From contig JAVBKY010000001.1 of the NCBI GenBank assembly GCA_031553765.1, positions 334,468 to 398,467 on the forward strand: a DNA stretch of 64,000 nucleotides, given 5' to 3'. Positions 19,744 through 28,951 of this stretch are shown here, in pieces. A program made the translations under genes and the position numbers. Within the stretch, counting starts at the first letter, position 1, and each line of letters begins with the position of its first letter. Source of the DNA: JAITMY01 sp031553765. Its GTDB lineage: Bacteria; Bacteroidota; Bacteroidia; Bacteroidales; UBA932. The notes under the pieces are model-generated. The model saw only the letters and a program-made list of their open reading frames with translations, searched no databases and had not been told where the DNA came from.

Positions 19744-20265
19744 TTAGCCTCTGCAAACCTCCCACAGCACCACGCCAACGCTCACCGATACGTTGAGCGA
19801 ATGCTTGGTACCGTATTGTGGTATTTCAACACAACGGCTGCACTCATCAACTACCTCCTGCGCTACGCCACGCACTTCGTTTCCGAAAATCAAAGCACAA
19901 GGTTTATCGGTCAACTCAAAATTGTTGAGCATAACGCTATCCTCAGCCTGCTCCACTGCCACCAGCTCGTAACCGTCGCTCTTCAGCTGCGCCACGGCTT
20001 GCGCGCTGGTTTCAAAGTAACGCCACGCTACCGTATTTTCAGCGCCTAAAGCGGATTTATGAATTTCGGCATTGGGTGGAGTAGCACAAATACCGCACAA
20101 CACCACTTCACGAATAGCAAAAGCATCTGCCGTGCGAAACGCTGCACCAATATTATGCTGGCTGCGCACGTTATCCAACACTAACGCCACAGGACGCTTT
20201 TCCTGTTGCTTAAATTCTTCGGCAGTTGCGCGACCGAGTTCTTCGTTTAGTAATTTCCTTGACAT
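19744..20265 (-). CDS. SpoU/TrmH-family RNA 2'-O-methyltransferase
   Basis: 173 residues with the three SpoU motifs: NVRSQHNIGAAFRTAD (motif 1), LIFGNEVRGV (motif 2) and EIPQYGTKHSLNVSVSVGV (motif 3), which build the trefoil-knot SAM site. Members methylate ribose in tRNA or rRNA; the short form without an N-terminal RNA-binding domain suggests a tRNA target, but this is not certain. Transcribed convergently with secA. Confidence 0.93.
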   Translation of the reverse strand: MSRKLLNEELGRATAEEFKQQEKRPVALVLDNVRSQHNIGAAFRTADAFAIREVVLCGICATPPNAEIHKSALGAENTVAWRYFETSAQAVAQLKSDGYELVAVEQAEDSVMLNNFELTDKPCALIFGNEVRGVAQEVVDECSRCVEIPQYGTKHSLNVSVSVGVVLWEVCRG

Positions 20266-20267
20266 AC

Positions 20268-20428
20268 AAAAAAGATAAATGCCCTACGGGCGATAAATGC
20301 GCTTCGCGCGATAAAAACAACACACTAGCCAACCCACGATAAAATGATAAAATTACCAAAAACAATAAAGAGATAAAATTTACCTTTTATCTCTTTATCG
20401 CCCGTTAGGACATTTATCGCGCGCAGGT
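20268..20428. repeat. GATAAA-rich intergenic repeat, copy 3
   Basis: Contains hairpins GCCCTACGGGC and GCGCTTCGCGC, each next to GATAAA, and long TTTATC/GATAAA arms. Same family as 14161-14303. Confidence 0.7.
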
Positions 20429-20432
20429 GGAT

Positions 20433-21575
20433 TTATTCCGTGCGTAGGAAGTGCTCCATCCGCACATTCACAATCTTGCCATTTTGGTACACCACGTAAC
20501 GCCCCTTGTACATCTCATTATTATCGTCAAGCAGGCGAACTTGCGCTATATCAGGCATGCGCACTTTAAAGGCGTTATCATCCTGTAATGCCGGAGCAAT
20601 ATCTACCGATTCATACTTATTTTCGGGCTGTAACTCAAGCGTAACCACGCGACCTTGTCCCTCCAAATTTTGCACACCGCTATCCTCCGAAAACTTGAAC
20701 ACGGGGTTGCTATCAGACTCCGAGGTTGGTACAACATCGTAGTAGTAGGTGGCACGCATTTTGGTATGCTTACCCACAAACAGCGCAAGGCACTCACGCT
20801 CCATTTGCTTTAGCTCATTTACAGCAACTTTAAGTGCATCATTGCTATTAAAAACGGCATCAATATCGCCCGTAAGCAGCTCATACTTGCGCTTGCGCAA
20901 ATTAAGCAAGAGTTGTGCTGCCTCCGAAGCGCGCTCCTCCAAAGATTTCGCCTGTATGGTTACGTTTGTCACCACCGGTGCCACCTCCTCCTCTTCCTCA
21001 CCATCCGCAGTATCGGTGGTTGCTGCAGCTGCATACGTTTTCACCTCACGAAACATCGACTCTACCCCTACGTTAGTAAACATGGGCATCCCCATATCCG
21101 ATACGTAGGTGCGTGATTTATTACCCGTAGGCTGCGAAAAATTATCAGGCAGCAGCATGAGTCCGTCCCTTGTCATCTTCAAAAAGTCAAAGCGCTGGCT
21201 ATTCTCCGAATGTTGTACCATATAGAGTTGCCCGGGATCAGACTCGTTGTATGCCTCTACCTTAGCACTCTTAACAGTATAGCGCGTTTTTCCGGCTGTA
21301 GCCACCTTGGCCACACCCAAATATTTGTCGGCATAAGCAGCATAAGGACCGGGCGTATACACATCACGCTCCACCACCACGCATACGCGAAATATTGTAC
21401 GCGGCAGAGCATACACAAAGCTGTTGGAATCCATCTGTAGCTGCTTATCCATGTGTAGCACACGAAGTGTAGCCTTGGGTTTTTCTTCATCATTGCCTTT
21501 CTTTTTGCCCCGCTGCGAAAAAGCCGGTTGACAAATCATGACACAAGCAAGAAGCAGTATAAAAATTCTATTCAT
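20433..21575 (-). CDS. Secreted DUF4831-like protein
   Basis: 380 residues with a signal peptide (ILLLACVMICQPAFSQ). The YALPRTIFRVCVVVER and GPYAAYADKYLGV motifs match the DUF4831 family, known only as conserved Bacteroidota proteins. A helical region (about 205-275; SLEERASEAAQLLLNLRKRK) is preceded by an acidic Glu-rich loop. Probably periplasmic. Function unknown; neighbours give no clue, and it seems to be a single-gene unit. Confidence 0.8.
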   Translation of the reverse strand: MNRIFILLLACVMICQPAFSQRGKKKGNDEEKPKATLRVLHMDKQLQMDSNSFVYALPRTIFRVCVVVERDVYTPGPYAAYADKYLGVAKVATAGKTRYTVKSAKVEAYNESDPGQLYMVQHSENSQRFDFLKMTRDGLMLLPDNFSQPTGNKSRTYVSDMGMPMFTNVGVESMFREVKTYAAAATTDTADGEEEEEVAPVVTNVTIQAKSLEERASEAAQLLLNLRKRKYELLTGDIDAVFNSNDALKVAVNELKQMERECLALFVGKHTKMRATYYYDVVPTSESDSNPVFKFSEDSGVQNLEGQGRVVTLELQPENKYESVDIAPALQDDNAFKVRMPDIAQVRLLDDNNEMYKGRYVVYQNGKIVNVRMEHFLRTE

Positions 21576-21669
21576 TTACAAAAAAAATTATTCTATCAAT
21601 AATTCACCCTCTTCTTCTCCCTTCTTTTCGGTGATTCCGTACAAAGTTAGCATTTTTTCACCACACAAT

Positions 21670-23184
21670 TCACGCCTCATGCTCAAGCACATATAAATAT
21701 TCAACTATATCAGAAGCAGTAATATACATAGGTGATTTACTATGAACAGCTGCATCACCCGCCGCCCCATGCAGTCCCACACCCAATATTGCTGCCTGCC
21801 AAGGCTCGTAGCCTTGTCCCAGCAAGGATAAGATTACGCCTGTGAGCACATCGCCACTACCGGCGGTAGCCATACCCGCATTGCCGGTAGAGTTGAAGTG
21901 CACCGAGCCATCGGGCAAGGCAATCGAGGTATGCGCCCCCTTTAACACCACCATCAACTTGTATGTCGTTGCCAACTCCTGCTGCTTTTGTAGGCGTTCT
22001 TGTCCACTTTTACACTCCCCTACTATACGCTCAAATTCCTTTACGTGCGGTGTTATTATGGTGTTTTCGGGTAAAAAATTAAGCAGCGTTTTGTTTTGCG
22101 CAATAATATTCAGCGCATCGGCATCGAGCAACAGTGCTGTGCTGTGTACCTTATGCAGCAACGCTTGCAGGGCGTTACCAACTTCCTCAGAGCAACCTAT
22201 ACCGCAGCCCACAGCCACAGCGTCATATTTTTTCGAATCAAAATCGGAAACTTCCGTAAATCGGCTATCGTTACGATCAATACTAAGCATGGCCTCGGGT
22301 ATGGCGGTTTGTAGAATGTTGACTCCACTCTGCGGCACATGGGTGGTAAGCAAACCTACACCTGAATGCAGGCATGCGCGTGAGGCCAATACAGCAGCCC
22401 CCATCATTCCACGAGAACCCGCTACCAGCAACACTTTTCCGTAATCACCCTTATGCGAAAATTTACCGCGTGGCTTTAGCATTTTACGCAGCACGTCCTG
22501 CGAGGTATAGAAAAAATTCGAAGATACTTGGGCAATGGCTTCGGGGTGTAAACCGATATCAAGCACATGTAATCGCCCTGCAAAATTACCGTATTCGGGC
22601 AGCAGCATAGCCAACTTGGGTGCGTTGAGTGCAAAGGTATCATGCGCGCGCACCACGGCCTCGGAGTCATTACCTGTATTATCCTCAGACATCATACCCG
22701 AAGGAATATCAATCGAAAGCACCCGATTGCCACTTTTATTTATGACCTGTACCAGCTGCTTTTCGTAGCCTTGCAACGGACGTGATGAGCCTGTTCCGAA
22801 AAGGCAATCGACAATAAGCTCATCAAGTTCAAACGCGGGTAAGTGAGCATTGTCCACCTGCTCCACCGTGAGCATGGGGCAGCCTTTTATTTCACTATAA
22901 AAATGAAGAGCCTCGGGACATAAATCATTAGGCGAGCAGCAGCACAGTACCCGCACGGTATAGCTTGACTCCCACATTAACACGGAGGCCAGCGCCAAGC
23001 CATCAGCGGCGTTTTTACCCTTGCCACATACTATTGCCAACTTCTTACATGTAGGCAAATTCTGTTGTAAGCCTTTGTATAAAGCCTGCGCCACTCGCTC
23101 TATCAGGTTTTCTGATGTGGTAGGCTCGTGGGTAATGGTGTACTCGTCCACCATTTTTATGTCTGTAGAACGAAGGATTTTCAT
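21670..23184 (-). CDS. nnr: Bifunctional NAD(P)H-hydrate repair enzyme (epimerase + ADP-dependent dehydratase)
   Basis: 504 residues. The N-terminal YjeF_N domain (about 1-210; VCGKGKNAADGLALA, VDCLFGTGSSRPLQG, SIDIPSGM) epimerises damaged NAD(P)HX. The C-terminal ribokinase-like domain (about 225-500; VAGSRGMMGAA, LLDADALNII, TPHVKEFERIVG, TAGSGDVLTGVI) dehydrates it back to NAD(P)H using ADP or ATP. Fusion of the two activities is the usual bacterial form. Divergent from the POT transporter gene. Confidence 0.95.
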   Translation of the reverse strand: MKILRSTDIKMVDEYTITHEPTTSENLIERVAQALYKGLQQNLPTCKKLAIVCGKGKNAADGLALASVLMWESSYTVRVLCCCSPNDLCPEALHFYSEIKGCPMLTVEQVDNAHLPAFELDELIVDCLFGTGSSRPLQGYEKQLVQVINKSGNRVLSIDIPSGMMSEDNTGNDSEAVVRAHDTFALNAPKLAMLLPEYGNFAGRLHVLDIGLHPEAIAQVSSNFFYTSQDVLRKMLKPRGKFSHKGDYGKVLLVAGSRGMMGAAVLASRACLHSGVGLLTTHVPQSGVNILQTAIPEAMLSIDRNDSRFTEVSDFDSKKYDAVAVGCGIGCSEEVGNALQALLHKVHSTALLLDADALNIIAQNKTLLNFLPENTIITPHVKEFERIVGECKSGQERLQKQQELATTYKLMVVLKGAHTSIALPDGSVHFNSTGNAGMATAGSGDVLTGVILSLLGQGYEPWQAAILGVGLHGAAGDAAVHSKSPMYITASDIVEYLYVLEHEA

Positions 23185-23215
23185 TTGAGGGTAAAATGCA
23201 AAAGTGTTAAATCCC

Positions 23216-23245
23216 TTTCGAGATTGAGCAAAATCTATATCTTTG
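23216..23245 (+). promoter_or_regulatory. Bacteroidota-type promoter of the POT transporter gene
   Basis: TATCTTTG (23238-23245) matches the -7 consensus TAnnTTTG, with TTTC (23216-23219) 18 bp upstream in place of TTTG. The transporter ATG follows 29 bp downstream. Confidence 0.65.
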
Positions 23246-23274
23246 TAAACAAAAATAACAAAAATTCTATACTT

Positions 23275-24780
23275 ATGTTACAAAAACACCCGAGGGGATT
23301 GATTCCTGCAGCGTTGGCAAATATGGGAGAGCGCTTTGGCTTCTACACCATGATGGCAATCTTGACCCTGTTCCTAATGTCAAAGTTTGGTCTATCGGAA
23401 ACTGAGGCTGGAGGAATGTACTCTATTTTTTACGGAGCCATTTACATTTTAGCCTTGCTGGGCGGTTTAATTGCCGACTGGACAAAGAACTACAAAGGTA
23501 CAATCATTGCGGGTTTGACTGTAATGTGCTTGGGCTACCTATTCTTAGCCATGCCATCGCTTATTACCACACAGTGGATTGCGTTGGCAGCACTTTTGGT
23601 TATTGCATTTGGTAACGGGCTGTTTAAAGGCAACCTACAGGCACTTGTAGGTCAAATGTACGATGACAAAAAGTACTCGCACCTGCGCGATTCGGGTTTC
23701 CAAATTTTCTATATGTTTATCAACATTGGCGCTGTTATTGCTCCATTTGCAGCCGTTTGGGTACGCAACTGGTTTGTAAAAATGCAAGGTTTTGCTTACC
23801 ACGCCGACCTTCCCGATTTGTGCTGGCAATTCAAAAACGGAACCATGTCCGAGGAAATTTTGAGCGGACGCTTTACGGAGTTAGCCACAAATGTTTCAGG
23901 CGGCGCAACACCCGACATGGCTACTTTTGCCGACAGCTACCTCAACGCTTTCAACACGGGTTTCCACTACGCCTTCTCGGTAGCAATATTTGCCATGCTT
24001 ATTTCAATGGCTGTTTTCTTTATCTACAAAAAGATTTTACCCGATAAGCAGGTGGCTACAAAAGCTGACAAAGCACAAATTTCGAAGGAGCAGATACATC
24101 AGGATGCAAAAGAAATCAAGCAACGCATTTTGGCCTTGTTTGCCGTATTCGCAGTGGTTATTTTCTTCTGGTTCTCTTTCCACCAAAACGGACTAACGCT
24201 GACGATGTTTGCTAAGGACTATACACAGCTGAGAATATTCGGATTTGACATTACAGCCGAGATTTTCCAATCCATTAATCCTTTTGTTGTGGTGTTCTTA
24301 ACGCCTGTTGTCATGGCTATTTTCTCGGCCTTGGCTAAAAGGGGCAAAGAGCCTTCTACTCCCCGAAAGATAGGTATTGGTATGGGAATTGCAGCATTCG
24401 CATTTGTGGTAATGGCAGTTGGTTCAATTGGACTACCGACATTAAGCGAAGTAAAGTCAATGGGTGGCTTGGATTTTGGTGCGCGCGTAACACCTTGGTT
24501 ACTGTTTGCTACCTACTTTATACTGACTATAGCCGAGCTGTTTATTTCACCGTTGGGCTTATCGTTCGTATCAAAGGTTGCTCCCGCTCACCTGCAAGGT
24601 TTGATGCAGGGCTGCTGGTTGGGCGCAACGGCTGTGGGTAACTTTTCGCTGTTCTTAGGCGCTATGATGTACAAAAACATTTCCATCTCTATTACATGGA
24701 CTGTGTTTGTTGCCGTATGCCTACTCTCCATGATTGCCATGTTCTCAATGGTAAAATGGCTGGAGCGCGTGGCGAAGTAA
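23275..24780 (+). CDS. Proton-dependent oligopeptide transporter (POT/PTR2 family)
   Basis: About 501 residues from the ATG at 23275; an in-frame upstream ATG at 23128 lies inside the divergent gene and before the promoter, so it is rejected. The N-terminal NMGERFGFYTM corresponds to the ERFxYY proton-coupling motif of POT carriers, and hydrophobic segments fit 12-14 membrane spans in the inner membrane. A periplasmic/cytoplasmic insert near residues 155-220 is typical of bacterial members. Imports di- and tripeptides with protons. Confidence 0.92.
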   Translation: MLQKHPRGLIPAALANMGERFGFYTMMAILTLFLMSKFGLSETEAGGMYSIFYGAIYILALLGGLIADWTKNYKGTIIAGLTVMCLGYLFLAMPSLITTQWIALAALLVIAFGNGLFKGNLQALVGQMYDDKKYSHLRDSGFQIFYMFINIGAVIAPFAAVWVRNWFVKMQGFAYHADLPDLCWQFKNGTMSEEILSGRFTELATNVSGGATPDMATFADSYLNAFNTGFHYAFSVAIFAMLISMAVFFIYKKILPDKQVATKADKAQISKEQIHQDAKEIKQRILALFAVFAVVIFFWFSFHQNGLTLTMFAKDYTQLRIFGFDITAEIFQSINPFVVVFLTPVVMAIFSALAKRGKEPSTPRKIGIGMGIAAFAFVVMAVGSIGLPTLSEVKSMGGLDFGARVTPWLLFATYFILTIAELFISPLGLSFVSKVAPAHLQGLMQGCWLGATAVGNFSLFLGAMMYKNISISITWTVFVAVCLLSMIAMFSMVKWLERVAK

Positions 24781-24785
24781 TACTT

Positions 24786-24873
24786 TATTTCAGATTTCAA
24801 GTTTCAGATTATCCTGCGCACGGGAGTGCTTGTGAGTGGGGGAATCTGAGACTTGAAACTTGAAATCTGAAAC
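24786..24873. repeat. Inverted repeat TTTCAGATTTCAAGTTTCAG with GGGAGTGCTTGTG spacer
   Basis: Arms at about 24788-24810 and 24845-24873 (ACTTGAAACTTGAAATCTGA) are inverted. The spacer holds GGGAGTGCTTGTG (24822-24834), found again at 25729-25741 inside a repeat with wholly different arms. Confidence 0.82.
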
Positions 24874-24881
24874 AGTGAGGC

Positions 24882-25640
24882 CTACAGCCTCACTGTTTGC
24901 TTTAGCAGCTTATAGCCGCTGCTGCTAGCCTTAAGGCTTTCACCGTTTTTGAGGTGAACCATGTAGTTTTCCTTATTGTACAGCTCTATTTTTGCCACGC
25001 AATCCACGTTGACAATGTAGGAGCGGTGAATGCGCACAAACTGCTGCGCGGGCAGGTGCTGTTCAAAGTACTTCATGGTGCGCTCCTTTAGAAATTTGCC
25101 CGAGGTGGCGTGCAGCGTAACATAGTCGCCATCGGCCTCAATATAGAACAAATCGGATACGGGAACCACATGAATTTGTTGGCGATTTTTCACCGCTATG
25201 CGTGATAACTTCTCTTCCTGCTCTTCGGCTACCTTGCTTACCAACTCGGCTACCTGCTTGGCTTCGCCACCCTTCTTTATTTTTTCCAACGCCTTGCTCA
25301 TAGCTGATGTAAATCGCTCCTGCGAATAGGGTTTCAGCAAATAATCTACGGCATTTTGCTCAAAAGCACGAATGGCATACTCCTCGTAAGCGGTTGAAAA
25401 AATCACTACAGGAGGGTTATCTACCAGCTCCAACATTTCAAATCCGGTGAGCTTTGGCATTTGCACATCCAAAAATATCAGCTGCGGTTTTTTTTCCTTA
25501 ATGAGCTTCAGCGCGTCGAAGCCGTTGGAGGCCTCACCAACCAACTCCACTACCTCGGCAAAAGACTGCTGTAGGTAATGCTTTATCACCTCGCGAGCGG
25601 GTTGCTCATCATCAATTATCAGTACCGAAATTTTGCTCAT
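24882..25640 (-). CDS. LytTR-family response regulator
   Basis: 252 residues. Receiver domain (about 1-120) with acidic pocket IIDDEQ, phosphoacceptor Asp in LIFLDVQMP and Lys in YLLKPYS; LytTR DNA-binding domain (about 150-250) with HVVPVSDLFYIEADGDYV and FVRIHRSYIVN. Paired with the LytS-type kinase encoded just upstream (25774-26823), with an inverted repeat between. Likely targets are the adjacent membrane protein gene or transport genes; not shown. Confidence 0.95.
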   Translation of the reverse strand: MSKISVLIIDDEQPAREVIKHYLQQSFAEVVELVGEASNGFDALKLIKEKKPQLIFLDVQMPKLTGFEMLELVDNPPVVIFSTAYEEYAIRAFEQNAVDYLLKPYSQERFTSAMSKALEKIKKGGEAKQVAELVSKVAEEQEEKLSRIAVKNRQQIHVVPVSDLFYIEADGDYVTLHATSGKFLKERTMKYFEQHLPAQQFVRIHRSYIVNVDCVAKIELYNKENYMVHLKNGESLKASSSGYKLLKQTVRL

Positions 25641-25659
25641 TTTATATAAAAAAATAAAA

Positions 25660-25790
25660 CTTCAAACCTCTCCCCGAACCCCTCTCCACAGGAGAGGGGC
25701 GTGTGCCCAGAAGTTTGCCCATAAGCATGGGAGTGCTTGTGGGCTGAAAAGTCCCTCTCTTTCGGAGAGGGATTTAGGGAGAGGTCGGAA
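25660..25790. repeat. CTCTCC inverted repeat with GGGAGTGCTTGTG spacer
   Basis: Outer arms ACCTCTCCCCGAACCCCTC (about 25668) and GGGATTTAGGGAGAGGT (about 25768) pair, with inner hairpins CTCTCCACAGGAGAG and CTCTCTTTCGGAGAG. The spacer carries GGGAGTGCTTGTG (25729-25741), identical to that at 24822. The right arm supplies the last codons of the kinase gene (PTSP). Confidence 0.8.
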
Positions 25791-26823
25791 TCTGTAGTAC
25801 AACCGTAAATCTCTCGTTTTCCTTTCGCACCTGCATTGAAGCGTTGGTGCCGTATAGCAAGCGCAAGCGTTCGCTAATATTGCGTAAACCTGTCCCCGAA
25901 CCTTTTTTTGAGGATGCTCCGGGTTCGAAGTCATTGCCTATTTCAATAAGAATATAGTCGTCGCGCCTATCAACCTTAGTCCACACCTGCACGGTTTGCA
26001 GGCTTTCGCATACGCCGTGCTTTATGGCATTTTCAAAAATGGGTTGCAGCATCATAGAGGGCATTTTTACGGTCAACGCCTCGGGCTGCACATCAAAAGT
26101 GTAAGCCAACTTATCACCAAAGCGCAAGTGCTCTATGGAGAGGTAGCGCTTTACGTTCTCCACCTCCTGCTCCACCGTCATCATATTTTGGTTGGTGGAT
26201 AGCACGGTGTAGCGCAAAAAATCGGACAGCGCCACCACCATTTCGCGCGCACGCTCGGCATTTTGCAGGATGAGCGAATTTACGGAATTGAGGCTGTTGA
26301 ACAAAAAGTGCGGATTGATTTGCGACTTGAGCAAACGTAATTCGCTATCGCGAATAATTTCGTTCAGGCGAATTTCGTTTTTTGCTTTTTCCTTCAACTC
26401 GTCTATAAACACAAGCAGGGAGCAGCACAGCACCGCTACCATGTACGACAACACGCCATACACCAACCGCCACGGTAGCGACGAGAAATAAAACTTGCGG
26501 TACACCTCATCGTCAGCGGTGAGGATGGACATAGTGACGTAGCCTACGATTTGCCAAAGGGCCAGAAACGCGATCGCGACAGATAGCTGACTAAAAACAA
26601 TGTTATACCAAGGAGCATTTTTTTTGCGATTGTAGTAAAGCGGATACCATAGGATGAGAACAAGCAGCGCGAATAGGATGTTGAACACTATGGCGTCGAG
26701 TGCGGCATAGGCATGGTTGGGCGCGAAGTTATACACCACCCATATTTGAACGATGGTTATCAGCACCCAATACAGGGCGTACACAGCGCGTGTTTTATAG
26801 TCCTTCAGCAGCAGGTTACTCAT
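25774..26823 (-). CDS. LytS/YehU-type sensor histidine kinase
   Basis: 349 residues. Four hydrophobic segments in the first about 140 residues, then the His_kinase domain with phosphorylated His in NPHFLFNSLNSVNSL, and an ATPase domain with MMLQPIFENAIKHG (N box), GSGTGLRNI and a C-terminal VVLQI strand. Partner of the LytTR regulator. Its start overlaps the end of the LiaF-like gene by 8 bp, so all three form one leftward operon. Its 3' end runs into an intergenic repeat. Confidence 0.94.
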   Translation of the reverse strand: MSNLLLKDYKTRAVYALYWVLITIVQIWVVYNFAPNHAYAALDAIVFNILFALLVLILWYPLYYNRKKNAPWYNIVFSQLSVAIAFLALWQIVGYVTMSILTADDEVYRKFYFSSLPWRLVYGVLSYMVAVLCCSLLVFIDELKEKAKNEIRLNEIIRDSELRLLKSQINPHFLFNSLNSVNSLILQNAERAREMVVALSDFLRYTVLSTNQNMMTVEQEVENVKRYLSIEHLRFGDKLAYTFDVQPEALTVKMPSMMLQPIFENAIKHGVCESLQTVQVWTKVDRRDDYILIEIGNDFEPGASSKKGSGTGLRNISERLRLLYGTNASMQVRKENERFTVVLQIPTSP

Positions 26824-27640
26824 GGCTCTTTATTTCGCCGCCACCAAATATCGAGGCTATTTCAAGCACAAGCCTACGGTTGTCGGCCACCTCAAATGTA
26901 GCCTTAGGGCGCTTGTCGGCAAAGCCGCCAAACACGTTAGTTTGGTGCAACTCTACATGCCAATCAGCGGGGATGATAAGCTCTATACCGCCAAATATGG
27001 TGCTTATTTCAAGGTAGTTTTCGCCTTCAGCCAGCTGCGCCGCAGTGAGGTCAAGCTTAAGGCTACCGAATATGCAGTTGATTTCACCGCCCTTGAAATT
27101 TTGGCTGGTAACTCTTTCACGACTTCCGCCAAAAATACAAGCGCGATCTATGTAGTCAATCCCATTACTATTTTCACGGTCAAATCTACGATTCCCATAG
27201 CGACCATAACGACCATGCTTCTTTCCACAGCAGTCGTCATTATTAAAGTGTGGATGTTTTTCCTGCCACTCGCGCATTTTTTCAGGATCGTGAAATTTCT
27301 TATGAAAAGCATGGAAAAAGCATGCTTTGACAACAATAAGTATACCTACTACAACCAGTACGGTAGCCCAAATATTTTCGCGGGTAATAAAACCGCAAGC
27401 GTAATCCATACGGCGTAACAGGAACAAGCCTCCCACCAACATAAGCACTATGCCGGGAAACGATTTGCGCAGCCCCCCGAAGAGGAATGAGAAGCCTATT
27501 GCTATTAGCAGCATGGGCCATGAGAAAATTATGGACCTGTACTCCATAGGTAGCGCGCCGCTGTTGAAAAGCACCAGCAGCACCCCTGCTGCTATTACCA
27601 GCAGACCGCTTACCAACATTTGAAGTTTTACGTGTTTCAT
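26816..27640 (-). CDS. LiaF-like membrane protein (DUF5668 transmembrane + cell-wall-active-antibiotic response domain)
   Basis: 274 residues. Four hydrophobic helices (about 8-28, 36-54, 60-76, 89-107), then a His/Arg/Lys-rich linker (KKHGRYGRYGNRRF) and a C-terminal beta-helix domain marked by repeated IFGG/IFGS motifs (CIFGGS, CIFGSL, STIFGGIEL, NVFGGF, SIFGGGEI). LiaF-like proteins act with envelope-stress two-component systems, and here the gene overlaps a LytS-type kinase gene, which supports a sensing or damping role. Confidence 0.85.
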   Translation of the reverse strand: MKHVKLQMLVSGLLVIAAGVLLVLFNSGALPMEYRSIIFSWPMLLIAIGFSFLFGGLRKSFPGIVLMLVGGLFLLRRMDYACGFITRENIWATVLVVVGILIVVKACFFHAFHKKFHDPEKMREWQEKHPHFNNDDCCGKKHGRYGRYGNRRFDRENSNGIDYIDRACIFGGSRERVTSQNFKGGEINCIFGSLKLDLTAAQLAEGENYLEISTIFGGIELIIPADWHVELHQTNVFGGFADKRPKATFEVADNRRLVLEIASIFGGGEIKSHE

Positions 27641-27733
27641 CTGTTTATAATTTGCTTGAAATTGTTTTTACTGATTTTTACGTTGCAAAGGTATATCACG
27701 CAAAGGCTCAATTCAAAAATATTTCGTCTTAGG

Positions 27734-28951
27734 TCAGCGGTTTTCCGACGAATGGGGGATTTTTCCCGACGAAATCACCCGCTGCGCGCGGATAATCTGA
27801 TGGCGATACAGCACAAACGCCGCCACGGCATACACAAAGGTGAGTATGCACAGCGCAAGGTATTCTGAGCCCACCTGATTGAGATTAGCTCCCATGGAGC
27901 TGATTTTTACAAACCCCTGCACCCCATGCGTAGAGGGCAATAGGTACGCCAAGCCACGCCAGAACCACGGCATGCTGTCGATAGGCCATGCCACGCCTGA
28001 TAGGAATAGTAATGGCACGGAAAGGAAAAGCAGCAGGAGCATGGGCGTTTCTCTATCCTTAAAAAATACCGATACGCTCATGGCAAAAAATATGGTAGAA
28101 AAAAGGAAGGGTAGCAAGAACGCGTACAGCGTTCCCACACGGCCTATGTGCGGCAACCCAAACCAGCGCGGCACAAGTATGAGCACGTAGAAAATGAGCA
28201 GCACGTATATGGAGAAATATGCCAGCGCTTTTCCTCCCACAATACGCAGCGTACCGTGGTAACGCTCGTTCATGGGGACTAACAATCGGTAGCCGTTTTT
28301 CTCGCGGTTAATTCCTGCCAAAATACAAATACCGAGCAGCAGCGTTTGGTGAATAACCAGCACCAGCACCGCGGGAATAAGGAAGCCCGCGTACCCGCCA
28401 CCGGGATTAAACAGTGGCGTGTACACCGATGGTATGGGATTGGCTGCGGCCACAGCTTGTGCTTGTGTTGCGCCCGCACCCATCATGCGCTTTACCTGAA
28501 TTTCGCCACCCATGCCCTGCCCTACATAGTTGGCAGCGGTAAGCAAACCTTTGTAGTATAAAAAGCTGCTCATATCGGCATACACCGAAACCACCGTTTG
28601 GCGGCTGAGCATAATATCGTCGCCAAAGTTGGAGGGAATAAGCACAATGCCGTGCGCACGGCGCTGGTCAAGCAACTCCTGCGCTTCGGCCATGGAAATG
28701 CACTGGTAAACGACGTTCACATCGGGCGTGGCATCAAGACGGCGAACGTAGTCGCGGCTGAGCGTGCTGTGGCTCATATCCACCACGGCTATGGGCATAT
28801 CGTGCAACGCCTCGTTATTGTACAGCCAACTGTAGAGCAGCGGGTAAATGAGCGTCCCCACAAAAAACAGCACCAGTATGGTGGAGTCGGAAAAGATGCT
28901 GCGCAGCTCTTCGCGAAAGATTAGAAACAGGTCGAATATGGCGCGCTTCAT
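27734..28951 (-). CDS. ABC-2 type efflux permease
   Basis: 405 residues with the ABC-2 permease pattern: one N-terminal membrane helix (ILVLFFVGTLIYPLLYSWLY), a large external domain (AVVDMSHSTLSRDYVRRLD) and five C-terminal helices with the VAWPIDSMPWFWRGLAYLLPSTHG signature. Its start overlaps the end of the neighbouring permease gene by 4 bp (ATGA). Together with HlyD and TolC proteins it would make an envelope-spanning exporter. The operon has no ATP-binding subunit. Confidence 0.92.
   Translation of the reverse strand: MKRAIFDLFLIFREELRSIFSDSTILVLFFVGTLIYPLLYSWLYNNEALHDMPIAVVDMSHSTLSRDYVRRLDATPDVNVVYQCISMAEAQELLDQRRAHGIVLIPSNFGDDIMLSRQTVVSVYADMSSFLYYKGLLTAANYVGQGMGGEIQVKRMMGAGATQAQAVAAANPIPSVYTPLFNPGGGYAGFLIPAVLVLVIHQTLLLGICILAGINREKNGYRLLVPMNERYHGTLRIVGGKALAYFSIYVLLIFYVLILVPRWFGLPHIGRVGTLYAFLLPFLFSTIFFAMSVSVFFKDRETPMLLLLFLSVPLLFLSGVAWPIDSMPWFWRGLAYLLPSTHGVQGFVKISSMGANLNQVGSEYLALCILTFVYAVAAFVLYRHQIIRAQRVISSGKIPHSSENR

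Noticed and set aside
23128..23274. Upstream ATG extension of the POT transporter
   Set aside because: It would overlap the divergent NAD(P)HX repair gene and the promoter; family proteins begin near the ATG at 23275.
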